In this document: piece by piece, positions 23,730 through 35,719 of the stretch
Position numbering within the stretch: the first letter of the stretch is position 1
Layout of the letters: every line of letters begins with the position of its first letter
Source of the DNA: Diadema setosum
Taxonomy: Eukaryota > Echinodermata > Echinoidea > Diadematoida > Diadematidae
DNA: 64,000 nucleotides
Reading direction: 5' to 3'
Assembly (NCBI RefSeq): GCF_964275005.1
Contig: NC_092685.1
Location: forward strand, 28,884,682-28,948,681
Program-made: the position numbers and the translations under genes
Notes under the pieces: generated by a model
Seen by the model: only the letters and a program-made list of their open reading frames with translations
What the model was told of the DNA's origin: nothing
Databases searched by the model: none

Positions 23730-25613
23730 TGAATAAAAGAGAAGTCAAGTGTCAATATGACATCACAGATCGAGGATAGTTATGCCCTTCTCACTATAGT
23801 CAGTAATTTTTTACACACCTATAATTCCTTCTGCGAAAAATTTTGACCACACAACAGATGTGCGAGTAAATCTTCAATTATTATTAGACGATCACATGTA
23901 ACACAACACTTACAATTATCATTACCCAGTTCTACAATGAAATCATTCCGTCATTAGTCCATTTTCATTCAGACAGAAAAAAATACAAGCGTTGGTCTCT
24001 AATCAAAAGAAGTGAGAATTCCTATTCGAATATTTGCATGTAGGTCCAATTATTTGAACGTTCTTTCACCATATAGATTTTAAAAAAAATGTACTTGGCA
24101 ATTTTCCCCTCTGATGAAACGTATGATACGATATCGGTGATGAAATAATAACTATCGATGACTGACTCTTCTGTAGTCCTGTCTGAAGAGAGAGAGAGAG
24201 AAAAAAAAAAACAACTTGTGACACCACTGATGGCTTAGCCTGTTAGACTCCACAAACACTATCAAACACTCACAATGACCTCTGCATACTCCTTCATTCT
24301 AAGTACAGTGTATTTTTGATTGAGCTTCTGCATTTGTTGTTAAAAAAACAGTGGGTCAAACCAAGTCTATGTATTATTCTCCCCTAATGTAATAACTCAT
24401 GTAATATCAATCCCAATTATAATAACGCTGCATGTAATATCGACCGCAAATGTAATAGCTTTTAACCCTAAGAGAAGTGCAATTACACTGTTAACCTTAG
24501 ACGCTACATTTAATAACGTTTAACTTAAAATGTTATAAAAGAGACAACTCTTTAATAATGTATTGCTCTTTCTTTTTCTTTGTCTTATATGATTCTACAT
24601 TTAGGGTTGACATTATATTGCGTTGCATTACAATTATGGTGTTAGAGACTATAGATTATAGTAATAGAATACTACAGTGGCCTACGAAACCTTGATTCTA
24701 CCCCCACTTGCTAACAGTCTCGATCTGATCAGGTGTTTTCCCACAATCACCATTAATAGTATACTCAACTCCATTTTCTCCAAGATATTTGCATAATTTA
24801 AAAAAGAATTTGTTACAGAAAACTCCCTAGGGAGTTATCAGTAATGTTCTCAACTACTGTAAGACTAGTCCACCACTTATGAACGAGGACTATGTATAAT
24901 GTATAATCTAATGCTGTACGTGAAGTTAGCCTTTTCCATACAATGCATGCTTGAGCTATCATAGGAGGTGGTCCAAAGGTTGTACTGCATGCCAAGTTGG
25001 TAAACTTCGGTTCGTGATATAGACAGAAGAATAGGCAAGAAAGAATTAAGCGAGATAGGGAGTGGGCTGCATGATCATGGCTATACCAGTGTAATTTAAT
25101 GACAGATGTCTGTCATTAACAAATTACCAATTTAACGCTTATGGCTCATTTAGTCTGCTTTGGAATGCTGATTCTTTGCCGAAGACTTGATAGACTCTCT
25201 ATATAGCTAGTTTTCAAACCGTTTGTAATTAAGTTGATCTGTTCCTGGCGTTTATGGATCGAGTAAATGTTGCTGGCATTGGTGACAAACTTTCAAGTGG
25301 GTGCAATGAAATGACAATGTTATATGAAGTTGTCAATATCTGCATATCTAGGATCGGATCAGGCCGTGTAGTACCAGCTGAGAATAATTATCCGTAGATC
25401 TATTTTCCCATGTCCATTGGCACACAAAAAAAAATGTGGCATTTTAATTGACGATAGACGGTGGAAACAGCAAGCCACATTTGACAGTAAAAGATTCTGC
25501 CATCAGAGTACGTGGTTCGACAAGCATTACCTGTCAATCTATATATCTCAGTACGAGACTTTCGTTAACGTCATTGCATGCACACGTCATATACAGCGGC
25601 CACTGACGAGTTG

Positions 25614-25657
25614 ACATATCCAGGGAGGTGGTCTCTCTTTCACCTCCCTGACATATC
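25614..25657. mobile_element. 30-bp hairpin insertion with 7-bp direct repeats (microhairpin 1)
   Basis: 25621-25650 is CAGGGAGGTG, a 10-nt pyrimidine-rich loop, then CACCTCCCTG: a perfect 10-bp stem. It is directly bordered by ACATATC on the left (25614-25620) and ACATATC on the right (25651-25657), as a target-site duplication would be. The same termini with a different 7-bp repeat occur at 55031-55067. Confidence 0.75.
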
Positions 25658-26254
25658 CTTGCCTAGCCTGGTCATCGGTCAGTGACTTTGTGGACAATAC
25701 ACAAGCAGAACAGCTACACAATATGCCGCTTATTGCAGCAGGCCATTGCTTCTAAAGATTCTGCACATTCTAGGCCTATAGATATACCTCTTTACCGCTA
25801 GTTTTAATTTCAACAAGAGAACAGATTCCCAGAGTGAACGCTAAGAGGCCTTGATTGATGTCATAGTGCTCTCAACAAGAAAATATACTTACGGAGAGAT
25901 ATTAAACAATAATATTCGCGTTGTAATGAGTGGATCCAACGACACTTCCACCAATAAACCGTTCAGTGGTACCTAGGGTCCTCTCAAAGCTATTAAGCGC
26001 ACAGCCTCGGATTGTGTCCGTGATCCAAGTTCTGAGGCGCCTGGGAGGTGGATAAGGGACTGCGAACTCCTTGGGTAAACTGACTGGGTGATGTCGTCCT
26101 AATGGGATTAGTTTGTTGACATGAAGTATGCTCCCCCCCCCCCCTCCTGCTCATGATACGGGTATGCAGAATACTATACTGTACTACTCTTTCGAGGATG
26201 TACTTTTCTCCAGCCAATTACGTAACAACTTAATCGAGCATGATTGAATTAAAG

Positions 26255-26312
26255 GCAAAGGCGCATAGTCCCGGTGGGTAAGGCGCTGTTGGATGATACT
26301 GCCAATCACCGT
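26255..26312 (+). repeat. Possible tRNA-derived SINE head
   Basis: GGTGGGTAAGGCGCTG resembles the A-box region of a tRNA gene (as in GTGGTTAAGGCGCTG). A matching B box is not evident downstream, so this is a fragment at best and not a tRNA gene. Confidence 0.25.
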
Positions 26313-26735
26313 TAGCATGATACGAAGATTTTTTTTTTCTGGAAAGTTGATGTATAATAATTATAAGTGTATTTGTTTTTATATACCTCGGAACTTATAA
26401 GTGCTTATGAGCAATAGGCCTACTGGTGAAATTTAGGAAGAAAATTATATGATTATATAATCACTAATATTATTTTGGTATGTGTTAATTTGCTTTTTGT
26501 GTTGTAATTTAGGGCGAGTTGGTTTGAGTTGTTTCAGTTTATTGCGGGCTGACATGGTGGGGAGGGGTGAGGGGTGAGACTGGGAACGAAGCAACAGGGA
26601 AGGTTTCTGGAGTTTTTAACATCATGCGAATTGAGTCGGTTTTATGCCACGTTTTTTATACGATTGTTCTTTTCAGTTTGACTTTGCATGCATGTTCAGT
26701 TATTTATCTATATATCATTAACTATTTCGTATTCT

Positions 26736-26773
26736 GTCTCTCTGTCTCTCTCTCTCTGTCTCTCTCTCTCTCG

Positions 26774-26834
<61 letters not shown>
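26736..26834. repeat. Compound (CT)n-(TA)n microsatellite
   Basis: About 37 bp of CT repeats followed by about 60 bp of TA repeats. Confidence 0.95.
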
Positions 26835-26836
<2 letters not shown>

Positions 26837-26904
26837 ATTTGTTATGCATCGTCATTTATATGTAATAATCCCGCATTGAATTTCCTGTAATGTTTTTAAT
26901 TATT

Positions 26905-26955
26905 GCACGATTAAAATGAATTGAATTGAACTGAAGTGAATTGAATTGAGTTGAT
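26905..26955 (+). repeat. GAATT-type tail, probable LINE 3' end
   Basis: TTAAAATGAATTGAATTGAA and following variants form a short pentamer array of the kind that ends CR1/L2-like LINE copies. A similar tail is at 2665-2690. No LINE coding sequence lies upstream. Confidence 0.35.
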
Positions 26956-26959
26956 GATG

Positions 26960-27376
26960 TCATCACAACAGAATTTTCCTTTGATCGTGAACCAAAAAAG
27001 AAATGATAAAAATTAAAATTTTCTTCTCTAAAGGTATAAAAAAAGAAACATTGTTCCTGGTTGAATGAACTTCAAAATAATGATCAGTCAGATCCTGTAT
27101 CAGGATGTGAGGCCGGGTCAATATCGCATGTTTTTATAAAAGAAATGAAATTTTATGATTGTATTTACACACTGCATAAAGGTAAATTGTTAGATGATGA
27201 TATTATCAATTTCATCAAGTTGTATACACATACCGACTGTTCAAGAATTAGCAAAATTTAACAATTTAACAACACCCTTACTTTTCATCCGATTTGATCG
27301 AACTGACACTGTTGTGGTTGTGAAATTTTACTCTTTCTCTTCAGGATGACTTTTTGTTTGTCCGGATTTCCCCTTT
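26960..27376. mobile_element. Partial TTAA-type MITE, right end
   Basis: The right end TTTGTCCGGATTTCCCCT at 27376 is followed by TTAA (27377-27380). Inverted, it reads AGGGGAAATCCGGACAAA, close to the AGGGGCATTCCGGACG end at 4916. No matching left end is seen, so it is truncated or too diverged. Confidence 0.4.
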
Positions 27377-28029
27377 AATTGCTATACCAGCAAAACTTCG
27401 CCGCTATAGGGTAATAGCCACGCGTAATCATAGAATATGGCTATTAGTAGGCCAAAAGAAAGGGGACAAAATGAACTTCTATACCTGAGAAAAAAAAAAA
27501 GTTGTAACCGGCTATTTTTTCTAGGATATATTTCTAAATTTAGAAATGATCATCTCTAGAATAACATACAGAAAGGCCTCATAAATTATCCAAAGGGTGT
27601 TTTCTGCAATCTTAGGTGACGCACAAAATCGTCGCCATGTAAATTATCCTGTTCTATTCAAAACTCTTCTTCCAACAGGGAAGGCCGTACAGATTGCGTA
27701 TTACTATAGGCTACTTGTCCTTGCCGAGGAAATGAAACCTGCCAGTAAAAACCTCAAATATATTATGTGCAGCTTAAAAAAGTATGCCCCATTAAAAAAC
27801 AAACAAACAAACAAACAAACAAACGAACTTGACTTCACTCGCAGCAGCTCAATCATTTTTGAATATTTTTTCCCCAGATTTTTGATATAGTATAGCTGAC
27901 ATTTTGGGCCCGATTTCCCAAAGCATTTTTTTTTTTTTTTGATTGGATGTCTGTATCACGTCTAAAAATTTTGCTGAAATTCAGGGCTTGTGTGCAATAC
28001 GTAACGTGTAGCTCGTATAGCTTAAAAAC

Positions 28030-29165
28030 AATATGCCTTGTGTCGCCCCCATATTTTCAATACTTGTAGACCATGTAATGTGCATCATATTAAAGTGAAA
28101 CAGCTTCTTGAACAAACGCCATCTTGGATAATATGTATGTAAGGCTTATAGCAACAACAACAAAAAAGATACTGATCTGTATCTTGGAATGAGTGTGCCC
28201 GATGCCCCCTTTTTTTCGCACACATCTCCATGTAAAATGCATATAGACCATGTTGGTTGTTATAAAATAACTACTTCGTGAACTGATGTCAATCTTGACT
28301 ATGTAAATTGGGGTCAAAGGTGAACGATTTTTATTTCTGTGTGTCTGTTGACACCCGTGCTTTATCTCCTTCATGTTTTTGACACACGCAGACCACATTA
28401 CATGAATCATTTTTACAAAACAGAAACGTTTTGAGCAGACGCTATCTTGGCTGTGCAAATGAAGGTCAAAGGTCAAAAATACATTACAGTAGAAACTCAA
28501 TTATGAAGAAATCTGATATAACAAAATACCTGATAAAACTAATTTCTCCAGTCCCAATAAATCAATATCCTTTGTTTTATATTGTTTACTTACTACTGAT
28601 ATAACAAAATACAGGTATGTATTTGATACAAAGAACAAGTTGTCTTCGTCCCAAGGACCTTGTTATACATGTACTGAGTTTCCACTGTATTCTCTACTAT
28701 GGTTAATCCAAACCCTACCACCGTTTATATTTTGCACACATTATGGACCATGTTACAAGGACTGTTTCATTAATACATCTAATGACTTCTTGATCAGACG
28801 CCATCTTGGCTGTATAAACTTGGGTCAAAGGTCTAAAAGAGCTTATTTTCTATATATTGGTTAATACACTACATTGGACCCCATAATTATATGCACAATT
28901 ACATAGGGTAAACGGATCATTTGATAAATGAACAACTCTTTAACCAGGAGCTAACTTATTGGCTGTGCGACTTAGGTTAGAAGGTCAAACGTATACTGCA
29001 TGTTGTATCTTGGTTGATACAAACCTAATGCCTTATATTTTGGACTCGTACAAGTTATAGACTTTGTTATATTGTATGTATGAATTGTTTCACTGAAAAA
29101 CGACTTTTTGATCTGACGTCATCTTGGCTGTATAAATTAGGGTCAAATTTGAAAAATCTTTCTCT
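28030..29165 (+). repeat. Diverged ~155-bp tandem array, six units
   Basis: The anchor ATCTTGG (or a variant) occurs at 28121, 28292, 28444, 28803, 28953 and 29121. After removing the 203 bp of the inserted MITE plus TA, the spacings are about 171, 152, 156, 150 and 168 bp. Units share, in order, TGGTTAATAC, CATATTTTG, AGACCATGTTAC, TTTCATTA, ACTTCTTGATCAGACGCCATCTTGG, TGTATAAATT and GGGTCAAAGGTCAAAA in degenerate form. No reading frame runs through all units. The array is old, with units well diverged from each other. Confidence 0.75.
28487..28687. mobile_element. Tigger/pogo-like MITE inserted in the tandem array
   Basis: Left end CAGTAGAAACTCAATTATG and right end TGTACTGAGTTTCCACTG are inverted repeats, each next to TA (28485-28486 and 28688-28689). 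CAGTRGAAACTC termini with TA duplication are typical of pogo/Tigger elements. It is 201 bp and non-coding. It interrupts one unit of the array and so is younger than the array. Confidence 0.8.
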
Positions 29166-30480
29166 TAGTGGTTAATGCATTGTCTACCGCCCTGATCATG
29201 CTTATCACCGATCTCGGCCCATGCATGCAGTTACCTAGATCAAATTTCGATTTACAGTACTTGAAACGTCTCATTTCAAATTCGCAGGTCATCATGACCC
29301 TGGGGTCCTATACTCCATCGTCTAATTACTGTCATTTGTGTCATTAAACCAGTTTTTTTTAATTCCTTAAAGATCGACATCTGTCAATCTGCTGGGTAAA
29401 AATATGATACAATCGAAGCAGCAACTGAAGATGTTCACCATTATCGATCATTACGGTACATCCAAACCAAAGCCTCTCAGAGAATTCTCGACGTAAAACG
29501 GCTTGGTTGGACATCGTTCATTACTTTCGGATCTTTATGTCTTTGAGAATGTCGGATCGGGACATTTTGACCCCCTACACATACACACACACACAAACAC
29601 ACACACACACAAAAGACCCTACTGGGGTCACTTAATTCATTTAGACTAAAATGCATCCCGTACAACAATAAATATTTTCTACCAAGTTTGGTTGAAATGA
29701 TAGTAAGATGTTTTAAAAAAAATGAAAGCGTAAAGTCTGTACAGATGATGCATGGAATCTCCAAGGCGACCAGTCTGTTTTCAACGATCTTTATTGCTTA
29801 TCATCTAAACAATACAAATATAAGCATTTTGATATACATAACAAAAGTACTTATACTTTTCCTGTATGTGTAATACTTATTTTCACGCAAATTTAACTAA
29901 AAACTTGATATCTGACACCTGGCATTATTATAGTCATCAAATTGCTTAATCAAGACAGAAAAAACCAACAATTGTAAAGCGAAACAAAATGTAATAATAT
30001 TGTATATTGACCTAAGAAACTCACTCCCCCCACATCTTCACTGCTACCCCTCCTATAAAACCCTGTAGTCTGGAATTATAGCGCCACTAAAGCTGGAATG
30101 TCAGTGAATTAAGACTATCAGTATGACAGTTTGAATTAATATGTAAATGTATTCATATGAAGACAATGGTTAGACAAAGAAACCCATTTTCTCTCAGTGA
30201 GAAGTCATGCTGATAATAATTAGACTCGTGGCTTGTCAGTTTCATCACAGCAAGATCAAAGAGGCATAGCAACAGTTTACCCATTGGCTAACACCTTGGG
30301 CACACAAGCGGAAGGAAAATGTCAACCATCACCTTGCAAGGCATCACCAAGCAGAAGGAAGTTCAACTGCAGAATTTTATCCCACCACTGCCTTGGAATG
30401 TTCAGCAAAATTGAAAAATTCTAGAAGCCAAACAATCATGAACTTAATGTAGCCTCTTCATGAGTTCAGGAGTTGTTTAG
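29166..30480. other. Gene-free stretch left of the BEL fossil
   Basis: Holds a (CA)n microsatellite at about 29579-29611. A left LTR for the following element was looked for and not recognised. Confidence 0.5.
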
Positions 30481-30489
30481 ATCTTGTGA

Positions 30490-33400
30490 TTTGGAAATGC
30501 AATTATGGATAACATTCCGCAAATCGAAGTTACGAATGAAAGTGGTGACAGTGGTAAGTGGTGACTCTGACACAGTCTGGTCGCGCTTATGCTGGCAGAC
30601 TCACAAGGAAGTTTGGGGAACTGGAGAGCTGCATGGTAAGCGTGGATAACTATGATATACAATATTGTTGAAAAGGCTTGGCAGTTGGACAAGATACTCA
30701 AATCATACGAGAAACGATTCTATGAAATTCAAAAGAGACTGACTGGTCAGAAAGCCGACTCTGTCATGGACGACTTTAAAGTAAAACAGAAAGGACGCAA
30801 GGGCGAGCGCACAGGAAATGATGGTGCAACCGGTTTCACGTGGAGATGATGACAACGTGTCGCTAAGGTCTTCAGCATCCCGGAGTAGCAGGTCATCACG
30901 GCATTCAACTTACACGACATCTAGTGCGATGCTGAGAGATGCCCGCATCAAGGCCGTGCATGAAAAAATGTTTGAAGTTGAAGATGTAAGGAAGACACAA
31001 GAACTTAAGATGAAACAAATGCAATTACAGCAAGAACTTGCTACAATAGATCCTGCAAATGAAATGCAGCAAGCTGAAGTAGAGGTACAGGTACATGTCC
31101 TCCAAGAAGAGGTTGAAAATGAGTCACCCGCAAGTGAGTGCATGTCCATTTGTAGGCAAGTGTTAAGAGAAAAAAAAATGAATGAAACTGTGCCTATGCA
31201 CGTAAGGAGCCAAGCAGATATAAGCTCTAACAAGGCTGCGCCTAAAATTAGTACAGAGCCGAAAGTCACTGATTTTTTTTTTCTGTTTGTAGATTTGGCT
31301 ATGGGCACGCCCAAACCAGAAATGACACTTGAGTATTGTGGTTTCATGAACAAATTTGAAGCTACCATCGAATACAAGCCAGTAGACGATAAGGTGAAAT
31401 TGATGTACTTGTTTCAATTTTGTGTTGGCAAAGCACGTGACAGCATTGAAAATTGTACGTTTCTTGGGTCAGAAGGCTATCGAAAGGCTAGACAAAGTCT
31501 ATATGACCACTTCGGGCAATCCTTCCAAGCGACCACTGCCCTCATGAAAAGGGTGTTGAATGGTCAGTAAATCCGTCTAAATGATGGAACAGCACACTTG
31601 GACCTAGCACGTGATATGAGGTGTGAGATGGCCTGTTCCTGTCCTGGGTTAACGTGCCGACATGGATAGTTCAGGCAACTTGCTCCACATACAACTCCTA
31701 CAACTTTACCTGCAGACGGAGTGGGCAAAAAATGCTCACAATATGATGAAGCGAGGGATATAACACAAAACTTCGACATGCTGACCGATCACGTGGAAAA
31801 ATGTGCTGAGCTTGCTAATAACATGCTTGGGCAATATATCGGCCAAAACAGGGTCACCATGCAAAGGACCACAAATCAGGTACGGTCAAACGCACAACAA
31901 TGTCTACGCAAGCCCAGCCTCAAAGTCAACGATCGCAAACAAAATTGCCTTGCTGTTCTCAAACACACCACTTGGAGGCATGTAAAGAGTTTAAGCAAAG
32001 GGCACGTGACGATCGACTCCAAAAGGTGAGGGAAGCCAAACTGTGTTACAACTGCTTCAAGTCGTTTCACTTTGATAGAATTGCAGGCAGAAGAGCAACT
32101 GCAAGGAGGACAACTGTAAATACAAGCACCACACGTTATTACATAGTCACACAGAGAAACCCACCAAAGGACACTACGAGAGTTCAACCACGGCTGGTAC
32201 AATGACTTCAACAGAGGCAAGTAAAACGACTAGGGGGCCGGCACTTAACCACCACAAGAACATGCCACAGTACCACTATATAGTAGGAAGGTATGTCTAC
32301 GCGCAGTACCGGTGAGGGTTACTGGATATAGTCAGGAGGTGTCTCTCTCTGCGATGAAAACCTGGTAAGGCAGCTTGGCATACGGGGAATGAACGAAAAA
32401 AAAAATACTACCAATTGTCTACTGTTGGTAAGACTGGAGCAGTAAAGAAAGTGTTCGAGATGAAATTGACAGCGGAGAAAATCAATAACGGGGAAGGCAT
32501 CCGACTACCAAAGGATTGGACGGTAAGCGACCTGAATATATCTTCCACCAGCATACCAACACCGCAAGACCTAAAAGGCTGGCAACACCCGGAAGGAGTA
32601 GTTCCCCCTAACATCACAGGCAGGAAAGTTCAACCTTCTGATAGGAGGGGGCACCAGAGGCCTTCTGGGGTTGGAGCAAAGGCGCGGCAATAGGAAGGAA
32701 CCAAAAGCCGTGAAAACAATCCTCGGGTGGACCATATTAGGGCCAACAAGGTCCTCTGCTGGTCAAACTCCCAAAGAAGCAAATTTCCTCAAAGCAGATG
32801 ACGCACTTGAAAACCAACAGAGAAAGCTCTGGCAGCCTGACCACGATGTTGCAGAGCTCCAAGATCTCACGAAGTCAATTTAAGATCAGCGAGCCAAGGT
32901 CACAATGGATGCAACTGTAAACTTCTCAGAAGGTCACTAAGACGTAGGTCTGCCATGCAAGCACAATCCCCATCTTGGCAGATAATTGGCAAATGACAGA
33001 CATGAGGTTGAAGTTAATATCTCAAAGTTGTCGAAAAAAGGGTATCTCAAGAAGGTAATTGAAAGACCATCACTTCTGCAAGAAATACATATCTACGGTG
33101 CAAGACTACATCGACAAGGGCTATGTAAAAGTCCCATTGTTTATTATAACACAGACCACGTGTGGTATCTACCCCATCACCCTGATCTACATCCACACAA
33201 GCCAGAGAAGATATCGGTAGCGTTCGACTGTACTGCACGCTACCAAGGGACCGTCCTCAATTATCAACTCCTACATGGGCCAGATTATACAAACAGTCTT
33301 GTTGGATTTCTCACCAGATTTTGCAAGAAACTTGTGGCGATGGTGGGGGACATCGAGGCCATGAATCACCAAGTAAAGGTACCTGCGAACTTCTATGTTG

Positions 33401-35150
33401 ATGATTGCCTCAAGTCGATTGCAACTAAAGAAGAAACATAGAACCTGATTCATAGACTCTGCAAGCTGCTTAAGAAAGGTGGTTTCCGCTTAACGAAATG
33501 GCTAAGTACAGTGACGACATGGAGGTCCTCGCTTCAATACAAGCAGATAGAGCACAGTCAGTTGTCATCTCGACCTGGACCACGACCGATCGAACGCACA
33601 CTAAGCGTGCTATGGAATGTCGAGACTGCGGATTTAAGGTGCATTTGAAAAGAAAGCCGCGGCAAAATGAAGAGGCATCTTATCCATGATCAGCTCACTC
33701 TATGATCCTTTGGGATTTCTTGCATCCTTCATCCAACGAGCCAAGTTCCTGCTATAGTCCCTTTGCCGCAGAGGTGTGAACTGGGATGAAACAGTCACGG
33801 ATTATGAGCTCTAAGATGGAAGCAATGGCCAGATGAACTGCCACTACGTATTGATATCAAGATTCCATAGTGTCTCAAGCAAACAGGATTTGGGACAGTA
33901 ACGTCATGCCAGCTGCACTTCTGTGACGCATCTCAGCATGGGTATGCAGCGATGTCGTACTTGAGCCTAGTAGACGTAATAGGGGATATACACTGTTCCT
34001 TCGTCATAGGCAATTCTCGTCTCTGTTTTCCAAAGAATATCTTAATCCCACGTCTTCAGCTAACAGCAGGTGTACTTACAGCGGATCTGAACACTCTGTA
34101 CAGCAGGAATAGTTAGACTGACTCCACCTCGCTGCTACAATACATCAGAAACGAAAGCCGGAGGTTTCAAACATTCGTCGCCAAACACAATAGCAAACAT
34201 TCACGCGGTGACGACCCTGTCCCAGTGGCGACATGTGGGCACCACAATGAATCCGGCTGACGATGGGTCAACAGCAATGAAGGCCAAGGATTTCGTTGAA
34301 AATCCTAGATGGCTGACTGGTCCGAAATTTTGTCAAGGAGAAGATGACACCTTGAAAAGCCACCTGGTGTTACTACTAGACTTGCAGGAAGGTGATGTGG
34401 AAGTCAAGAAAGCTGCAGATGTCCACTACGATCTTAAATAGAAATCAAGAGATCTTCTCCAACGCTAATCCACGTGGGACAAACATAAGGAGCGTAGCAT
34501 GGCTTTTGCGGGGTACATAGAATTCTTGCGCATGAAGGTGATCAGAGATAAACGGAGCACTCGTTGAAATTTAACTCCTAAGGAGCTACGTGCTGCCCAG
34601 ATAACAATTATTGATGGAATGGACAGAGACAAGAATTTCCTGACAAGTTGCAAGGCAAGTCTTCTAGAAAGTCGCTGGCAAAGCTGGCTCCACGAGTAGT
34701 AAATGGAGCACTACGTGTCGGCACCCGTATCGGTAGACTACGATCAACTTCAGCTCTAGACATCCAATCATCCTACTACATGACCATCATGTCACACTCT
34801 TGATCATCGTACACCATCACAGCCAAGTAGGGCACTCCGGTGCTGGGATGACATGGTCTTCCCTTCGAGAACATTACTGCATAATTGAGGACGGTGCTGC
34901 AATTCGACATGATTGGAAAATGCCTACGCTATATAAAAGGCGAAAAGCTAAGCCATCAGAATCAATGACGGACTTGCCCGATGAAAGAGTAAACCTGGTT
35001 AAAGCTCTATTTACCTACGAAGTGGTAGATTTCTTTGAACCTCTCCATGTTAAGCAAGGACGCAGTCAAGATAAGCGTTATGGCTGCATCTTTACATGCT
35101 TGAAAATAAGGGTAGTTTACACCGAGATGACAAGGCCCTTTGACACCGAA
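30490..35150 (+). mobile_element. BEL/Pao LTR-retrotransposon fossil, broken and truncated
   Basis: Parts in order: Gag with the family's DUF1759-like region (FMNKFEATIEYKP, DHFGQSFQATTALMKR; about 30500-31590); a zinc-knuckle remnant (CYNCFK, about 32040); protease/RT stretches (GWTILGP about 32728; FYVDDCL about 33390-33412); RNase H-like remnants; and integrase with its zinc-binding part and early core (about 34770-35145, KRYGCIFTCL). The coding sequence is interrupted at well over ten places, the end of integrase is missing, and no LTR was recognised. It is an old, dead copy. A MITE arm fragment abuts its right edge. Confidence 0.85.
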
Positions 35151-35152
35151 TT

Positions 35153-35304
35153 GCCATCTTCTCATCCAAGCAGTGACTAAACAAAAACTTAAAAAATTCA
35201 TAACTTTTGAACGGATTGTCCAATTTCCTCAAATTCTCACTGACGTGTTCTACTTATATTGCTGCATTCACTTAATCCACATGTATATGAAGCTGGACAT
35301 GTCC
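35153..35304. repeat. Arm of the 52-kb TTAA MITE family, at the right edge of the BEL fossil
   Basis: Matches the right arm of 52198-52748 in order: CTTCTCATCCAAGCAG, AAAATTCATAACTTTTG, GGATTGTCCAATTTCCTCAA, GTGTTCTACTTATATTGCTG and CTGGACATGTCC. Only one arm is present. Confidence 0.6.
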
Positions 35305-35719
35305 AATAATGAGACGTTCCTTGGTATAAATTACACCATGCAACAGCATAAAATGATTTTTTTTTCTATGTTTTCTTATGGGGTTTAATAAGAAATCTAT
35401 CACTTCCTTATCTGCACATGCATAGTCATAAATATTGAGATCATCCCTGCCTCACACCCGATATTCCGTTGGGTTCCTACATCCGTGGGCACAGCTGGCA
35501 ACACCTGCTTACAAAGCTTTAACCCAGCATCGAAATGCACTACCACACCATGCAAAGACATGTATATGTAATGTACAGTATTAAACAGTAAATGCACAAT
35601 GGTACCAAAAGTTGTTGTGGTTTTTTTTTTTCCAAAATCTACGGCAACAAGAAACCCATCGAAAATGTCATGTAGGCCTTTTATTCTTACAGCTTCCCAA
35701 ATACATTGTACAGCTGTAT
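35305..35719. other. Gene-free stretch
   Basis: No gene or organised structure was seen here beyond a short T run near 35620. Confidence 0.5.

Larger units (their letters stand above)
23730..28020. other. Gene-free stretch upstream of the P450
   Basis: The P450 promoter should lie at the left edge, but no TATA or start site can be assigned. A block near 24385-24690 has repeated ATGTAATATC/ATGTAATAGC words spaced about 30 bp and may be an old interspersed repeat. Other items (microhairpin, microsatellites, tRNA-like block, LINE-like tail) are listed separately. No coding exon was recognised. Confidence 0.55.

Noticed and set aside
28090-28500. 136-residue minus-strand frame
   Set aside because: Runs across the tandem array and is not kept in the other units, so it is chance.
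28030-29165. CRISPR-like array
   Set aside because: Units are ~155 bp, diverged throughout and without constant short repeats or unique spacers. The DNA is eukaryotic.
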